Below, one piece after another: positions 9,235 through 17,548 of a stretch of 27,922 nucleotides of DNA. This stretch comes from Akkermansiaceae bacterium UBA5688. Its GTDB lineage: Bacteria; Verrucomicrobiota; Verrucomicrobiia; Verrucomicrobiales; Akkermansiaceae. Each line of letters starts with the position of its first letter. The first letter of the stretch is position 1. Location of the stretch: contig DIHU01000079.1 of NCBI GenBank assembly GCA_002420315.1, forward strand, positions 1,572 through 29,493. The letters run 5' to 3'. The notes under the pieces were generated by a model, which was given only the letters and a program-made list of their open reading frames with translations, was not told the origin of the DNA and ran no database searches. Both the position numbers and the translations under genes were made by a program.

Positions 9235-9981
9235 ATGACCCAACCCCAAGGAATCCGGCTTAATAAATACCTCGCCTCAGCAGGCGTAGGCTCACGCAGG
9301 GCATGTGACACAATGGTCCAACAAGGCGAAGTGGTTATCAACGGCCAAACTTGCCTAAATCCAGGATATCGAGTTCAACCTGAAGATTTCATTAAAGTCA
9401 ACGGGAGAAGAATCGAGCCTTTGGAGATTCAATCGATCGTTTTACACAAGCCAGCTGGGCTAGTTTGCACCCGAAGCGACGAAAACAATAGGGCGACAAT
9501 CTACGTATTACTTCCTCCACGTCTTCACCACCTCGCCCACGTTGGTCGACTTGACCTTGACTCCGAAGGCCTCCTTATTGTTAGCAATGATGGCGAACTC
9601 ACTCAAGCGCTCACTCACCCAAGCCACAAGATTGAGAAACTTTACCAAGTAACGACCGAAAACGCTTTCGAAAACTCCATCCTCACTCAGCTTGAGAAGG
9701 GTGTTTTTACAGAGGTCGGCAAGGCGCGCGCCGTATCAGTAAAGCGAATCTCGTCGCGCCGACTCGAAATGGTTCTCAATACCGGACTAAAACGTCAAAT
9801 CCGCTACATGATTCAGGCTGTAGGACATCGGGTAAAGCGCCTTGTTAGAGTCAAGATCGGCGAACTAACGCTCGAGACTTTGAAGCCCGGAAAATGGAAG
9901 TTTTTAGAGAAGTCTGAGCGAGACGCTCTCATGTCTCTTTCAGAAAAGAAGCGGGGATCTAAAAATAGCTCTCGGGGATAA
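9235..9981 (+). CDS. RluB/RsuA-family pseudouridine synthase
   Basis: A 248-residue protein. An S4 RNA-binding domain covers about residues 6-65 (IRLNKYLASAGVGSRRACD). The catalytic domain carries HVGRLDLDSEGLL, with the catalytic Asp in GRLD, and ends in LNTGLKRQIRYMIQAVGH. It should isomerise a specific uridine in rRNA; the RluB (23S) versus RsuA (16S) target cannot be settled by eye, so no symbol is given. A basic tail (KKRGSKNSSRG) follows. The start is fixed to 9235 or a few codons later, because the S4 domain begins at residue 7. That places it only 6 bases after a strong terminator with no Shine-Dalgarno between, so it would be leaderless or dependent on read-through. Confidence 0.9.
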   Translation: MTQPQGIRLNKYLASAGVGSRRACDTMVQQGEVVINGQTCLNPGYRVQPEDFIKVNGRRIEPLEIQSIVLHKPAGLVCTRSDENNRATIYVLLPPRLHHLAHVGRLDLDSEGLLIVSNDGELTQALTHPSHKIEKLYQVTTENAFENSILTQLEKGVFTEVGKARAVSVKRISSRRLEMVLNTGLKRQIRYMIQAVGHRVKRLVRVKIGELTLETLKPGKWKFLEKSERDALMSLSEKKRGSKNSSRG

Positions 9982-10049
9982 AATTAATTCATAATGAACC
10001 TAATCAGTCATTGTCGATTGGGCCACGAATTTGTTACTTCAAGATCGTA

Positions 10050-12008
10050 ATGAGTAAGAACATCGAAAGCCACCTTAGCGAAGACCGCGTCTTCCAACCA
10101 TCCAAGGAGTTTTCAAAAAAAGCCCGTATTAAGAGCATGGCGCAATACAAGCGCATGTATCGGGAGTCTATAGACAAACCCGGAGTCTTCTGGGCGCGCG
10201 AGGCAAAAGAGCTCGTCTGGCAAAAAAAATGGACCAAGGCTCTCGATTGGAAGCCCCCTTATGCGAAGTGGTTTGTGGGAGGAAAACTTAATGTCTGCGA
10301 AAGCTGCGTTGACCAACACCTCGAGAACGGCCGTGCCAACAAAGCCGCTATTATTTGGGAGGGAGAACCAGGCGAAAACCGAACTCTAACTTATCGTCAG
10401 CTTCACCGTGAAATCTGCAATTTTTCTAATGTTCTTCTTGCGAAGGGAATCAAACCCAAAGACCGGGTGATGATTTACATGCCCATGACTCCGGAAGCCG
10501 TCATTGCAATGCTTGCCTGCGCGCGAATCGGAGCCGTTCACTCCGTTATCTTTGGAGGATTTTCAGCAGATTCGATTGTTGATCGCCTTGAAGACTGTAA
10601 AGCCAAAGCCATCATTACGAGCGACGGAGGCTACCGGCGAGGCGGGGTTGTCCACCTTAAGAAAAATGTCGATGACGCTCTTAAAAAATATAAAGGAGTA
10701 GAATCTGTAATCGTTCATCAACGGATTGGCAAAGAAGAGGCGCCAGTAAGAATGAGAAGAGGGCGCGATTTTTGGTGGCACGAAGAGGCCTCTAAGGTTA
10801 ATTCAACCCACGACGCGAAGGCTTTCGACAGTGAGCACCCACTGTTCATTCTTTACACCTCCGGCTCAACAGGAAAACCAAAAGGAATTCTCCACACCAC
10901 AGGAGGTTACCTTACCGGAACCTACACCACCTGCAAATACATCTTCGATATGCAGGAAGACGATGTCTACTGGTGTACTGCGGATGTGGGATGGATCACA
11001 GGCCATTCCTATATTACTTATGGCCCGCTCGCTAATGGTGTGACTCAAGTGATGTATGAAGGAGCACCCAATCACCCCGACTTTGGACGTTTCTGGGACA
11101 TTGTTGAAAAATACAGCGTTAGCATCTTCTACACTGCTCCAACGGCAATCCGCGCCTTCATCAAAGCTGGTAATCATTTTCCAGAATCCCGAGACCTTTC
11201 CTCGCTCCGACTACTTGGGACCGTAGGTGAGCCTATTAATCCAGAAGCTTGGATGTGGTATCACGAAATAATCGGCGGCGGCCGATGCCCAATCGTAGAC
11301 ACTTGGTGGCAGACCGAAACAGGAGCAATTATGATTTCACCCCTTCCTGGTTGCACTCCGACAAAACCCGGGACGGCAACTCTTCCATTCTTCGGTGTCG
11401 ATGCCTCGATTCTAGACGAAACCGGACAAGAATGTGGGGCCAATGAGGGAGGAAAATTAGTCATTCGCAAACCATGGCCATCTATGCTGCGAACCATTTA
11501 TGGTGATAAAAAACGCTACCGCGACACCTACTGGAACGACTACAAAGGAATGTACACCGCTGGTGATGGGGCCCGCACTGACAGACAAGGTAACTTCTGG
11601 ATAGTGGGTCGCCTAGACGATGTCCTTAACGTATCGGGACATCGTCTTGGAACAGCCGAAGTCGAAAGCGCCCTTGTTGCTCACAAAGTTGTCGCTGAAG
11701 CTGCGGTCGTTGGAAGACCCCATGAAATCAAAGGACAGGGAGTAGCAGCGTTTGTGACAGTTAAAGGCGGTTCCAAAACCTCTGACGCTCTTGCTAAGGA
11801 ACTAAGAAACCATGTTGGTAAAGTCATCGGGGCCATTGCTAAGCCTGACGAAATCTATTTCGCTCCCGCCCTTCCCAAAACACGTTCAGGAAAAATTATG
11901 CGCAGACTCCTTAAGGAATTGGTTGCGACCGGCAAAGTCTCGGGGAATATTACCACGCTCGAAGATCATCAGGTTATCGCAGACCTTCAAGCCCAGCTCA
12001 AAAAGTAG
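10050..12008 (+). CDS. acs: Acetyl-CoA synthetase
   Basis: A 652-residue AMP-forming acetate:CoA ligase, the usual Acs length when the ATG at 10050 is used rather than the TTG at 10011. It converts acetate, ATP and CoA to acetyl-CoA in the cytosol. Motifs are the P-loop-like YTSGSTGKPKG (about 269-279), GTVGEPINPEAW, DTWWQTETG (adenylate binding), YTAGDGARTD and GRLDDVLNVSGHRLGTAEVES (hinge). The C-terminal PKTRSGKIMRR contains K615, equivalent to the lysine controlled by acetylation in Acs enzymes. All catalytic motifs are intact. The coiled-coil gene begins 15 bases downstream, probably in the same transcript. No Shine-Dalgarno is visible. Confidence 0.97.
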   Translation: MSKNIESHLSEDRVFQPSKEFSKKARIKSMAQYKRMYRESIDKPGVFWAREAKELVWQKKWTKALDWKPPYAKWFVGGKLNVCESCVDQHLENGRANKAAIIWEGEPGENRTLTYRQLHREICNFSNVLLAKGIKPKDRVMIYMPMTPEAVIAMLACARIGAVHSVIFGGFSADSIVDRLEDCKAKAIITSDGGYRRGGVVHLKKNVDDALKKYKGVESVIVHQRIGKEEAPVRMRRGRDFWWHEEASKVNSTHDAKAFDSEHPLFILYTSGSTGKPKGILHTTGGYLTGTYTTCKYIFDMQEDDVYWCTADVGWITGHSYITYGPLANGVTQVMYEGAPNHPDFGRFWDIVEKYSVSIFYTAPTAIRAFIKAGNHFPESRDLSSLRLLGTVGEPINPEAWMWYHEIIGGGRCPIVDTWWQTETGAIMISPLPGCTPTKPGTATLPFFGVDASILDETGQECGANEGGKLVIRKPWPSMLRTIYGDKKRYRDTYWNDYKGMYTAGDGARTDRQGNFWIVGRLDDVLNVSGHRLGTAEVESALVAHKVVAEAAVVGRPHEIKGQGVAAFVTVKGGSKTSDALAKELRNHVGKVIGAIAKPDEIYFAPALPKTRSGKIMRRLLKELVATGKVSGNITTLEDHQVIADLQAQLKK

Positions 12009-12023
12009 CACTCAACTCCCCCC

Positions 12024-12896
12024 ATGACCCACGGCCTTTATATTATTGCATCTCTTCTCCAGCACTTTGGAGTGAGACGAAAAAGCAAGCGAATGACTGA
12101 TGCTGCTTTTGAAACACATTTAATGCAAGATGGAGAAGAAATTCTTGGCGCATATTGTTGGGAAAATACTGAACATATCGAGGAAATAACAATGCAGTAT
12201 TGGACTCTCCGGAAGCTTAAGAAGGGAGAAGAAAGCCTTTTAGCCAAGATCAAAGAATCTGAAAGTATTTTAGCAGCAGCTCAAGAGCAGCGGGCATCAG
12301 AAATCGACCGCGCAAACGATCTAGGCGAAATATTCCTCGATGAACGCACGACACTTTTTGAGTCGGTTGAAGAACTCAGTAAAGATCGTGACCTCATCAT
12401 AGCGGAGGCAGCCCAAACTAAAAAAAGACACGCAGCCTTGAAAATGAAGGTCAAAGTTCTTCAAGAAGAAGACTTTACTCAAGAAAGCCCTGAGATTCAA
12501 AAATCTCGCCACGAGCTTGCAGAACTCCGTGAAACTTTTTCTAATGATAAGATTAGACTCGAAATAATAGATTCTCAATTAGAGCAACTAAAAGATCAGC
12601 TAGATCAAATCCAAGGAAAAATAGATCTTGAAACTGGTTCTATGAATGGAACTTCCGAGGTTTTCTCTCGTATCAGTAAAGCGAACCGAGATATCACAAA
12701 ACACAGAGCTGATTTGGGGATTATCCGAGAAGAGCAAGCCACCTTATTCCACGATGTTGGAAGGTTTCTTAATATTAACTCGACGCGGATCGACTGTCGT
12801 GAAGCTTGCCAAGGACACGGATTGATCCAAGAACAGACTCGGCTGCTCCAAGAGTCCATCGAGCTTAACCAAAAGCTCGTCGACAGACTAAGCTAA
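12024..12896 (+). CDS. Coiled-coil protein of unknown function
   Basis: A 290-residue protein that I do not recognise. After a short, mildly hydrophobic N-terminus (MTHGLYIIASLLQHFGVRR) it is almost wholly charged and helical, with Leu/Ile heptad spacing from about residue 55 to 280 (for example ELRETFSNDKIRLEIIDSQL). This suggests a long coiled-coil rod, probably cytoplasmic. The C-terminal part has a Cys pair (DCREACQGHG). It lies 15 bases after acs on the same strand and ends 28 bases from the convergent dnaN stop, so it is probably cotranscribed with acs. No enzyme motif is visible. Codon use looks normal and the frame is unbroken, so it is a real gene. Confidence 0.75.
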   Translation: MTHGLYIIASLLQHFGVRRKSKRMTDAAFETHLMQDGEEILGAYCWENTEHIEEITMQYWTLRKLKKGEESLLAKIKESESILAAAQEQRASEIDRANDLGEIFLDERTTLFESVEELSKDRDLIIAEAAQTKKRHAALKMKVKVLQEEDFTQESPEIQKSRHELAELRETFSNDKIRLEIIDSQLEQLKDQLDQIQGKIDLETGSMNGTSEVFSRISKANRDITKHRADLGIIREEQATLFHDVGRFLNINSTRIDCREACQGHGLIQEQTRLLQESIELNQKLVDRLS

Positions 12897-12924
12897 GTGA
12901 AAAAAACTTCCGTTGCCGGGCGTC

Positions 12925-14022
12925 TTACGAAGTCACTCGCATTGGCATAAGAACATAGAGGAAAGCATCTTCGGTGCGTAAAACCCCTGGGCTCATCTCA
13001 TCGATGAGATCGAGATGGATTTCATCCTCTTCAAGACTCTTTAGCGGGGCCATTAGAAACTCCGGATTAAATGCTATTGAAAATTCCTGTCCCTCATACT
13101 TTACGTCAAGGCTCTCATTAGCCTCACCGATATCCGGGCTATTTGCCATCACATCGACTTGGTTGGGCCCAAAAGTCAATTTTACCGAATTTGATTTCTC
13201 AGACGACAAAAGCGAAACACGCCGTGTGGTCTCGAGAAGCTGCTCTCTACTCAGCGTCAAGCGCTCCTTTGAATCACCAGGAATCACTTGCCGGTAATTC
13301 GGATAGTTCCCTTCAATGAGCTTACTAACGATTACGCTAGAGCCGATTTCAAAACAGACTTGATTATCCGAAAGCTTGAGAATCATGTCACCTTCTGTGC
13401 CGAGCAATCTCTGAAGCTCCTGGACAGCCTTACTAGGAATAATAAAATCAGTTTCATGGCTTGAGGGAAATTCAAGCTCATGGTCAACCATCGCAAGGCG
13501 TCGGCCATCAGTCGCAACAAGAGTCAATTTGCCCTCCTTAAACGAAGAAAAAATACCATTTAATACATACCGCGTTTCATCTGTCGATATCGCGTAAGAA
13601 GTCTTCTTAAGCGCATTCCTGAAAATAGCTTGGGGAATTTTGTATTCCTTAGCCTCACTGAATCCAGCAAGCGGTGGAAATTCACCATCAGGAAGACCAA
13701 TGATCTTAAAGAAACTTGGACCGCTTTTAATGGAGGCCACGTTTTTACCATCAACAGAAACCTCTATTTCAGCAGAAGGAAGCTCCCTGATTATATTCAC
13801 AAGTCGCTTCACAGGAAGAGTCGTTGCTCCAGACTTGGAAACCTCGGCTTGGGCGCTACCGCTCACGCCCACATCTAGATCCGTGGTGGTTAAGCGAAGA
13901 CCTTCTTCTGAAGCTTCTATCAACACGTTAGAGAGAATAGGAAGAGTCGTGCGACTACTCACCACATGCTGCACCTGCTGCAACCCATCTAAAAAGGCTT
14001 CCTTTGCGATTCTGAACTTCAT
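12925..14022 (-). CDS. dnaN: DNA polymerase III subunit beta (sliding clamp)
   Basis: A 365-residue protein, standard for the beta clamp. It starts at the ATG at 14022 with MKFRIAKEAFLDGLQQVQ; the longer frame from a TTG at 14085 adds a non-conserved 21-residue leader and is not used. Family features include SSRTTLPILSNVLIEA, TDLDVGVSG, ATDGRRLAMV and the C-terminal YVLMPMR. The ring-shaped dimer tethers the replicative polymerase to DNA and binds partner proteins through its hydrophobic cleft. It lies 85 bases downstream of dnaA on the same strand, the widespread dnaA-dnaN order. It is convergent with the coiled-coil gene. Confidence 0.97.
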   Translation of the reverse strand: MKFRIAKEAFLDGLQQVQHVVSSRTTLPILSNVLIEASEEGLRLTTTDLDVGVSGSAQAEVSKSGATTLPVKRLVNIIRELPSAEIEVSVDGKNVASIKSGPSFFKIIGLPDGEFPPLAGFSEAKEYKIPQAIFRNALKKTSYAISTDETRYVLNGIFSSFKEGKLTLVATDGRRLAMVDHELEFPSSHETDFIIPSKAVQELQRLLGTEGDMILKLSDNQVCFEIGSSVIVSKLIEGNYPNYRQVIPGDSKERLTLSREQLLETTRRVSLLSSEKSNSVKLTFGPNQVDVMANSPDIGEANESLDVKYEGQEFSIAFNPEFLMAPLKSLEEDEIHLDLIDEMSPGVLRTEDAFLYVLMPMRVTS

Positions 14023-14107
14023 ACTGCAAAAATGCCCATCAGGGCTGCTCGGTTGGAAAATGCCCCCCGTTGCAATGCTTGGCAAGTATTTACTTAGGAA
14101 TTAGAAA

Positions 14108-15595
14108 CTAATTTCGCCGCTCCAACGATGCGTTAAGCTTTTCAACCGCTCCCCTCACCTCCGGATCACTCTCAATATCAGATTTAACCTTCTTACAGGC
14201 ATGAATCACTGTCCCGTGGTCCCGTTTCCCAAAACCATCTCCAATATCCACTAACGAAAGTTTGGTTAACTTCCGCGCCAAATACATCGCGATCTGACGA
14301 GGAAAGGCAATGCTGGCAGGGCGACGACGGCTACTCATATCCGAGAGATTTAAATTGTAATAGTCTGCTACCGCTTTTTGAATCTGCTCAATTGTGACTA
14401 GATGGGTGTTCTCGTCTCGCACAAGATCCCCCAAAAGCTCATCAACCTTCTCAATCGACATCTTTTCAGGCGACAAAAAGCTGTAGCTCGCCACTCTTGT
14501 AAGGGCTCCCTCCAGACGTCTTACGTTGCTTTTGATCTGATTTGCGATGTGAACAACAATGTTATTCTCAAGTTCCACCTTCCACTGTTCCATTTTGCGA
14601 CGCAAAATAGCCACTCGTGTCTCAAAGCCTGGTGGTTGTAACTCGACCGTCAGGCCACTTTCAAAGCGACTAATGAGACGAGGTTCAAGCGTCTGAATTT
14701 CCGGAGCGGGGCAATCACAGGTTAAAATAACCTGGGTTTGAGAATTAAGAAGCGCGTTAAAAGTATGAAAAAATTCGTCCTGGGTGCGTTCTTTCCCTGC
14801 GATAAATTGAATATCATCAATCAACATCGCATCGACGTGCCGATAAGCCTTTCGAAAAGCCTCTAAATTCCCCTTTCGAACAGCCTCAATAAACTCATTT
14901 GCAAAATGTTCGGCAGTCAAAAAGACTACCTTGGCCTTGGGATCGTTCGCCAGAAGTTGCTGAGCCACCGCCGACATCAGGTGGGTCTTACCCAATCCAG
15001 CCCGACCGTGAATAAAGAGTGGGTTAAAACTACGCCCTTCCTGATGAGCAACCGCAGAGCAAGCTGCGTGAGCAAACTGACTATTATCTCCTACCACGAA
15101 GCTCTCAAAGTCAAACTCGGGATTGATGCCGAGACGTTTTAGCTTTCTTTGAAAAGCTTGGGTTTTCTCCTCCAAATTTGGAGTCACGACCTTCACCGAA
15201 CTGTTTGTTCGGGCACCGCGCACTGCAATCTTTTGGTTCTCTTGCTGCACGGGGATCTTTCCAACGACCGTTTCTGGAAACAGATCCGCCTCAACGTCGC
15301 CTTTCACAACTATCTGTGGACTGCAGTGAATTCCAGCCCCCTCAGCAAAGGCTGCCCGCAATTCGTCCATGTAATTTGTTTCAATCCAAATTTGGTGCAT
15401 ATCTGACTGAACTGCAACCAGTCCGTCCTTTTGCCCCGGGTCCACCAATTCGGCATTTTTAAACCAGCGGGAAAAAGCATCACCGCTGATATATTCACTT
15501 AATTTCTCTCTAACCAAATTCCACGTTTGGGAATTTTTTTGATCGGCTTGGTTTTCGTTTTCATTTTCTTGGCCTCCTTCCGTTTCCTTACTCAT
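14108..15595 (-). CDS. dnaA: Chromosomal replication initiator DnaA
   Basis: A 495-residue DnaA. A hydrophilic E/N/Q-rich tail (residues 1-23) precedes domain I (about 24-95). The AAA+ domain III has Walker A HGRAGLGKT (196-204), Walker B LIDDIQF (258-264) and the arginine-containing EPRLISRFESGL. Domain IV has the DnaA-box recognition signature DIGDGFGKRDHGTVIHA near 450-466. It binds DnaA boxes as the ATP form to open oriC. The gene follows a sodium:solute symporter on the same strand with a 216-base gap and is followed by dnaN. The start ATG at 15595 has no visible Shine-Dalgarno. Confidence 0.97.
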   Translation of the reverse strand: MSKETEGGQENENENQADQKNSQTWNLVREKLSEYISGDAFSRWFKNAELVDPGQKDGLVAVQSDMHQIWIETNYMDELRAAFAEGAGIHCSPQIVVKGDVEADLFPETVVGKIPVQQENQKIAVRGARTNSSVKVVTPNLEEKTQAFQRKLKRLGINPEFDFESFVVGDNSQFAHAACSAVAHQEGRSFNPLFIHGRAGLGKTHLMSAVAQQLLANDPKAKVVFLTAEHFANEFIEAVRKGNLEAFRKAYRHVDAMLIDDIQFIAGKERTQDEFFHTFNALLNSQTQVILTCDCPAPEIQTLEPRLISRFESGLTVELQPPGFETRVAILRRKMEQWKVELENNIVVHIANQIKSNVRRLEGALTRVASYSFLSPEKMSIEKVDELLGDLVRDENTHLVTIEQIQKAVADYYNLNLSDMSSRRRPASIAFPRQIAMYLARKLTKLSLVDIGDGFGKRDHGTVIHACKKVKSDIESDPEVRGAVEKLNASLERRN

Positions 15596-15737
15596 TGGGG
15601 TGTACTTTCAAACAAATTCTTTTCTATGAGATCGGCCTTAAGCTGCTCCTTGCTTTCGTTCTTCCGATCGTCGTTAAAGTGTCCCGAAAATTCTCATTAG
15701 AAAATTAAAAACCGTCGTTATTTTTTTAAAAAAACAA

Positions 15738-15764
15738 GATCCATTGTTCCACAAGCGATCCACG
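15738..15764. promoter_or_regulatory. Weak DnaA-box-like cluster in the AT-rich dnaA leader (possible oriC or autoregulatory site)
   Basis: Three TCCA-containing units follow one another: GATCCATTG (15738-15746), TGTTCCACA (15745-15753; 7 of 9 matches to TTATCCACA) and CGATCCACG (15756-15764; 6 of 9). They are flanked by A/T runs at 15721-15734 and 15766-15781. No perfect box is present. Regions beside dnaA often hold oriC or DnaA autoregulation sites, so this is a candidate only. Confidence 0.3.
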
Positions 15765-15772
15765 GTTTTTTG

Positions 15773-15815
15773 AAAAAAAAAGCTCTGTCCTGATTTCTTA
15801 AGGCAACTTAATCAG
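15773..15815 (-). terminator. Candidate terminator of the sodium:solute symporter gene
   Basis: On the minus strand the arms CTGATT and AATCAG (15790-15815), with an inner AAG/CTT, form a hairpin that overlaps the symporter stop codon. Eight bases later there is a run of nine T residues (plus-strand A run, 15773-15781). The gap between stem and T-run is longer than in a classic terminator, so this is tentative. Confidence 0.35.
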
Positions 15816-17419
15816 TGTTTCATTTTTGACCCAATCAGCCCTCCCCCGAGGGTTAAAAGCGTTCCGATTGGCCACATCCAAAAATAACCGACCAAAGGAA
15901 CAATCTTCCCAGCCTCACTGAGTTCATAGGTTGGTAGATAGCCCAACCAGTCGATACCTCCAGTTGCCATTTTGAGGAGGATCCAAACATCCATGCGAAC
16001 AAACATGGTCAATAGGAAGGAAAGACAAGCACCACAAAGGATACCACGAAAATTAGCCCGGCCAATTAAAGCACACAGGAACATCCCCAAGAGAGGACCC
16101 ATGGTGTAACTCGTCATACCAAAAGCCAAAGGGAGAATTGGAACATCCAGGTTATTCTTAACAATATTCATAAGAATTGTGAATCCAGTAAGCGACAGTC
16201 CCCAAATAATTACCCACTTGCGGGATTCCTTCACAAGTTTGGCCTGATCCAATTCTTTCCGATTTTCAGGGTTATAGATCAGTGAGATTGTCGTCTGGCT
16301 GAGCGCGGCAAGAATTGAATCCAAACTGGAAATGGCTGCGGCAAAAACCCCCGCCAAGATCAAACCTGCCAAGCCAGCCGGCAATTGCGTAACGATCCAG
16401 ACCGGAAAAACTAAATCTCCATCGGAAGGCACTCCTCCTTCTGAGGGGGACGTCGGCTCACCTCCCTTTTCAAAAACTAAAGTTTCGGCAACCTGGCCAG
16501 AAGGAGGATTTAAAAAGTAGAAAGCAAAGAGCGCAGCGCCAACCAAAAGCATTAAGTAGGTAAGGGCCTGGCCTACTGAACTCCAGATAATTGCTTTCCG
16601 TGCATCTCCAACATTCTTACAACAAAACATCCTCTGAGCATTGAGTTGATCCACTCCGAACGCGGTTAGATTCTGAAATGGCACGGCAATCACCGCTACC
16701 CAAAACGTAAACTGTAATTCAGGTCCAATTCCGAAAGCACCATCCCAAGTCTTTGTCTTACCCGCGTCGGAGGCAGTGTTCCAAATGGCAGACCAGCCGC
16801 CATCAATTGAATTGGAGATCCAAACAAGCGTAAAGACACCTCCAAAAGTGAATAGCACAAACTGCATTACATCTGTCCAGATCACCGTTCTCATTCCTCC
16901 CATCAGCGTCCAGCCAATGGCAAAGAGCCCAATGACCAGAATACAAAGCTCAAAAGGAAGCCCGGTCACAATCTTAAGAGGAAGCGCTGCAACGAGAATC
17001 CGCACACTCTGGCCTAGAATTGAACCAACGGTAAAGAACCAGGTCGCTAGCTTTTTGAGCTCAGGTTTAATCCGACGCCCCATATAGTCGTAAGGACTGT
17101 AGATCTCGTCCTCATAGAAAACCTTCACAAAAACCATCCCCACTATTACGCGACCAATGATCGAGCCAATTCCCCATAGCATATAGGTGAAATTCCCATT
17201 TGCTGCCATAACCCCGCCTGGAACCCCTATAAAAGTCACGCCACTAATTTCGGTAGCAATGATCGATCCACAAACCGCCCACCATGGCAGAGATTTCCCC
17301 CCAGCAAAAAAATCCTTAATCGTCGCTTGTTTACCAGCCATGAAGTGGCCAATCACGGTTGTGATAGTCAAATAACCAAAAAGAACAATCCAATCAGCTG
17401 TCGTAAACCATCCGTTCAT
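15812..17419 (-). CDS. Sodium:solute symporter (SSS family)
   Basis: A 535-residue polytopic membrane protein with about 13-14 hydrophobic segments. The N-terminus has FTTADWIVLFGYL, followed by GKQATIKDFFAGGKSLPWWA and the conserved TEISGVTFIGVPG. The core sodium-binding region includes GVDQLNAQRMFCCKN and AAAISSLDSILAALSQ. These are characteristic of SSS (SLC5-like) transporters, which move sugars, amino acids or other organic solutes with sodium across the inner membrane; the substrate is not evident. A polar Ser/Gly/Pro-rich loop (GGEPTSPSEGGVPSDGD) sits between two membrane segments. The ATG at 17419 is preferred to the adjacent TTG at 17422. It is divergent from kdsB and upstream of dnaA on the same strand. 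Confidence 0.92.
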   Translation of the reverse strand: MNGWFTTADWIVLFGYLTITTVIGHFMAGKQATIKDFFAGGKSLPWWAVCGSIIATEISGVTFIGVPGGVMAANGNFTYMLWGIGSIIGRVIVGMVFVKVFYEDEIYSPYDYMGRRIKPELKKLATWFFTVGSILGQSVRILVAALPLKIVTGLPFELCILVIGLFAIGWTLMGGMRTVIWTDVMQFVLFTFGGVFTLVWISNSIDGGWSAIWNTASDAGKTKTWDGAFGIGPELQFTFWVAVIAVPFQNLTAFGVDQLNAQRMFCCKNVGDARKAIIWSSVGQALTYLMLLVGAALFAFYFLNPPSGQVAETLVFEKGGEPTSPSEGGVPSDGDLVFPVWIVTQLPAGLAGLILAGVFAAAISSLDSILAALSQTTISLIYNPENRKELDQAKLVKESRKWVIIWGLSLTGFTILMNIVKNNLDVPILPLAFGMTSYTMGPLLGMFLCALIGRANFRGILCGACLSFLLTMFVRMDVWILLKMATGGIDWLGYLPTYELSEAGKIVPLVGYFWMWPIGTLLTLGGGLIGSKMKH

Positions 17420-17493
17420 CAACGGCTAGGTTGCCCCATTCGGCTCATTCTGTCCATCTCCGACAATTTTCTTCTCGGATTGGCCAATTACTC

Positions 17494-17522
17494 TTGTGAC
17501 CTGACACCTCTCTGACTACTTT
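17494..17522 (+). promoter_or_regulatory. Weak candidate promoter for the kdsB operon
   Basis: TTGTGA (17494-17499) and TACTTT (17517-17522) are 17 bases apart, resembling a weak sigma-70 promoter. The predicted start, near 17529, would give a leader of about 20 nt that just includes the Shine-Dalgarno at 17536-17542. Match quality is modest, and other promoters in the gap are possible. Confidence 0.25.
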
Positions 17523-17535
17523 TCATAAACCGATT

Positions 17536-17542
17536 AAGGAGG
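17536..17542 (+). promoter_or_regulatory. Strong Shine-Dalgarno AAGGAGG of kdsB
   Basis: AAGGAGG is fully complementary to the 3' end typical of bacterial 16S rRNA. It is the only perfect Shine-Dalgarno seen before a gene start in this window. It ends 6 nt before an in-frame ATA (17549) and 3 nt before an in-frame ATT (17546). No ATG, GTG or TTG is in frame between the upstream stop (TGA at 17513) and the conserved KdsB N-terminus, so this site decides the start. Confidence 0.75.
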
Positions 17543-17548
17543 AGTATT

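Noticed and set aside
10011..10049. Upstream TTG start for acs
   Set aside because: The ATG at 10050 gives the standard 652-residue length, and the extra 13 residues have no support.
12925..14085. Longer dnaN starting at TTG 14085
   Set aside because: The added 21 residues are not part of the beta clamp; MKFRIAKEAF at 14022 is the normal clamp N-terminus.
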